A stretch of 15,667 nucleotides of DNA, from the NCBI GenBank assembly GCA_001603415.1, contig LUYY01000084.1:1-15667 (forward strand). Direction: 5' to 3'. The notes under the pieces are model-generated. The model worked only from the letters and a program-made list of their open reading frames with translations, was not told where the DNA came from and searched no databases. A program made the position numbers and the translations under genes. The DNA comes from Bacteroidales bacterium Bact_07. Its GTDB lineage: Bacteria; Bacteroidota; Bacteroidia; Bacteroidales; Tenuifilaceae. Shown here in pieces: positions 13,768-15,667 of this stretch; position 1 is the stretch's first letter, and each line of letters begins with the position of its first letter.

Positions 13768-15513
13768 TTACTGTTTATTTTGGTTTGGTTCTTTAAACTT
13801 ATCGCCTGTATCTTTTAATATAGTTTTCAACCATTCCTCACGGTATCCGGGTTGCGAGGGGCTTACAGGATAGCCCCATGGGTTTCGTAAGAATTCGCCA
13901 TTTGTTTCCTTTTTTACATTACCATCAATGTATTTTACTAACAGCCAGTTGCTTAGTTCGCTCCATTTTTGTACCGTGCTATTGGCAGTGTTTACAGAAT
14001 AATCGGTCAAAAATTCAATGGCAAGTTTAGAGTTGTTTTCCCAAAGTTTTAGGGCTGCTGCATCAATTGCTGGGGTGTAGGCCTCAAACTTTCTTTCTAG
14101 TTCATCCTGTAACTTTTTCACATCCTTCATTATTAAGTCGTAGCGCAGGTATGCAAAGTGTGCTACACGGTTAAACACCCAGAAAGCCGAAGTGGGTGAG
14201 TAGGTTAGCATATCGCCATTACCCTCAGAGTAGCTTTCGGGAACTCTGCTTATTCCACAATAGATTGGAACGTAAACGGTTGAGGCGGCATCGTCAACTC
14301 CAAACCAAAAAATTCCACCTATTGGGTTGGGAAGCCAGTTGCGCATTTGCGCAATAAACGAAAAGCCTGTCTGTTGAGTGGCCGTTACGCGTTCATGAAA
14401 GTAGGTTACACCATCAACTTTCCATGTTAGAGGTCGCCAGCGGTAAGGCAGTCCATGGGGACCTGCTCCAGCATCCTTGCTCATGTCAAGTTCTGTACCT
14501 TCCAGATGGTCGCGCTTAAAGTTCATCAAATCCCGTGGGGAGAGTTTTCGGTTAGGTTTTATGTATAGGGGCATTCTATTCTTTAGGTTTTCACCCTTTG
14601 CGTAGTCCCAATACTTATCCATTCCATTGCTAGCATGGTTAAAGAAAGCCCAAACCCGGGCATCGCAAAAACGGGCACCATCAAAAGTTATTGGGTTATA
14701 TACATCGCTAAAGCTGAATTCAGCATCGTTGCCGGAAAAATATCCGTTTTTGCGGGCGTAGGCTATAACGTCGTAGGAGTAAACCACTTCAACATCGGCA
14801 TTATTTATTAAGTGCAAATTCTTGCTGCTTATTGATGTCTTCAGGTTTTCCAAAGGAAATGTTTGAATTCGGGCTTGATTGGCATGTGCCGAGATGTACC
14901 CATCGGGTATTCGGATGGCTACCCAAACCGCCCCCTTATCGGCATTCACATTTTTCTTAAGTTTCTTATCGTACTTCAGGTTTGTTTTTTTGGCAATCAT
15001 CTCCAGCATCCATACCTCGTTAGGGTCGCCAATGGAAAACGATTCGCCACTGCTGGCATAGCCGAACTGCTCAACCAGTTCAACCATCACCTTAATGGCT
15101 TCGCGGGCAGTTTTTGCCCGTTGTAGGGCAAGAAACATTAGGCTGCCATAATCTACTATAGCAGTTGAGTCCATTAACTCTTCAATACCTCCAAACGTTG
15201 TTTCGCCAATGGCAACCTGGTACTCGTTCATGAAACCAATTACCTGATAGGTTTCCTGCACCTGAGGGATTTGCCCAAGGGGCTTGTTTGTACCCCTATC
15301 GTAAAGGGTAATCATTGTGCCTGCAGGCCAAGTAGCTCTTGGTTTAAAGTAGAGTTCACCATACCTTATATGGGAATCGGCTGCATAGCTTACCATGGTT
15401 GAACCATCGGCACTTGCACCCTTAGTTATCAGGTAATTGGTGCACGAATAGCTTTGGTGCCAAACCAATGTACCTATAATTAGTAATAAGATGTAAGAGA
15501 TTTGTTTTTTCAT
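13768..15513 (-). CDS. C69 family dipeptidase (secreted Ntn-type)
   Basis: A 581-residue exported peptidase of family C69 (PepD-type dipeptidases), N-terminal-nucleophile enzymes that cut a broad range of dipeptides. Starting at ATG 15513 gives a signal peptide of 23 residues (MKKQISYILL through HQSYS), immediately followed by Cys24, the predicted nucleophile freed by signal cleavage. The start of the mature enzyme, CTNYLITKGASADGSTMVSY, matches the family's Cys-Thr and GASADGS pattern. Other typical stretches are IGFMNEYQVAIGETTFGG, ALQRAKTAREAIKVM and SFSIGDPNEVWMLEMIAKK. A TTG at 15519 would add ME only. The residue three before Cys24 is Ser, not a lipobox Leu, so it is probably not a lipoprotein. 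The length is toward the upper end of the family. It lies upstream of the C10 protease in one operon, suggesting joint digestion of extracellular or periplasmic peptides. Confidence 0.92.
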   Translation of the reverse strand: MKKQISYILLLIIGTLVWHQSYSCTNYLITKGASADGSTMVSYAADSHIRYGELYFKPRATWPAGTMITLYDRGTNKPLGQIPQVQETYQVIGFMNEYQVAIGETTFGGIEELMDSTAIVDYGSLMFLALQRAKTAREAIKVMVELVEQFGYASSGESFSIGDPNEVWMLEMIAKKTNLKYDKKLKKNVNADKGAVWVAIRIPDGYISAHANQARIQTFPLENLKTSISSKNLHLINNADVEVVYSYDVIAYARKNGYFSGNDAEFSFSDVYNPITFDGARFCDARVWAFFNHASNGMDKYWDYAKGENLKNRMPLYIKPNRKLSPRDLMNFKRDHLEGTELDMSKDAGAGPHGLPYRWRPLTWKVDGVTYFHERVTATQQTGFSFIAQMRNWLPNPIGGIFWFGVDDAASTVYVPIYCGISRVPESYSEGNGDMLTYSPTSAFWVFNRVAHFAYLRYDLIMKDVKKLQDELERKFEAYTPAIDAAALKLWENNSKLAIEFLTDYSVNTANSTVQKWSELSNWLLVKYIDGNVKKETNGEFLRNPWGYPVSPSQPGYREEWLKTILKDTGDKFKEPNQNKQ

Positions 15514-15667
15514 TTCCAACCCTTGATACTGTTAATCAACAAAAATAGAAAAATATTTTTAAGAACTTAAACTCAATTTTTTGCAAAGCAGTATAGTAGA
15601 TAATCGCATCATAATTGTTGACTAAATGCAAATATCTATTGACATAAAGCAGTTCTATTATTTGCTT
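15514..15667. other. Upstream region of the C69/C10 operon, no gene seen
   Basis: A 154-base A/T-rich stretch to the window edge with no coding frame I can support. It contains the promoter candidate at 15540-15547 and nothing resembling a repeat or RNA gene. Confidence 0.4.
15540..15547 (-). promoter_or_regulatory. Candidate -7 element for the C69/C10 peptidase operon
   Basis: The minus strand reads TATTTTTG, an exact TAnnTTTG match, 26 bases before the C69 ATG. No convincing TTG is found at the standard -33 spacing; the nearest lies 26 bases away. Confidence 0.45.

Noticed and set aside
15430..15513. The C69 peptidase as a lipoprotein anchored at Cys24
   Set aside because: The residues before the cysteine (Ser-Tyr-Ser) do not make a lipobox, and this cysteine is the expected N-terminal nucleophile of the family.

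Overview
The window looks like a chromosomal segment of a Bacteroidota bacterium, most likely a Bacteroidales-type organism; I cannot name a genus. The evidence is: AT-rich DNA; several matches to the Bacteroidota -7 promoter element TAnnTTTG; A/T-rich leaders without strong Shine-Dalgarno sites; the long Bacteroidota form of NusB; lineage-typical DUF3276 and DUF5606 proteins; and a secreted protease with a type IX secretion (T9SS) C-terminal sorting domain. I see no insertion sequence, integrase, CRISPR array, tRNA or rRNA.

Region 1 (about 1-5825) is a housekeeping block. A small PUR-like DUF3276 protein (minus strand) is divergent from a plus-strand run: nusB, a DUF1573 lipoprotein, yajC, a YbbR-domain protein, coaE, a DjlA-like TerB/DnaJ membrane co-chaperone, a SemiSWEET-like PQ-loop protein and DUF5606. 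Spacing is tight (overlaps of 14 and 1 bases, gaps of 2 and 12). Hairpin terminators follow yajC and DUF5606, so the block is probably three or four transcription units.

Region 2 (about 5823-8487, minus) holds a HAD phosphatase of the beta-phosphoglucomutase type. Just downstream is a TonB-dependent outer-membrane receptor gene interrupted by one single-base frameshift in its plug domain. The rest of that gene is open, so it is either a very young pseudogene or a sequence error.

Region 3 (about 8711-11070, plus) holds a second, secreted DUF1573 protein with its own promoter and terminator. It is followed by a nicotinate phosphoribosyltransferase and a nicotinamidase, which together form the nicotinamide-to-nicotinate mononucleotide salvage branch of NAD synthesis.

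Region 4 (about 11040-15547, minus) is a two-gene exported-peptidase operon. A C69 (Ntn-type) dipeptidase comes first. A large C10 (streptopain-like) cysteine protease follows, carrying an inhibitory propeptide, a six-repeat DGG.TW propeller-like region, a PKD-like domain and a T9SS sorting tail. It fits extracellular protein degradation followed by dipeptide cleavage.

Most of the window is recognisable, conserved biology. The items most worth a second look are the frameshifted receptor, the C69/C10 operon with its unusual protease architecture, the SemiSWEET gene starting with TTG in the same frame as djlA, and the nicotinate phosphoribosyltransferase start only 16 bases after a strong terminator. 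I did not find a convincing wholly new system.
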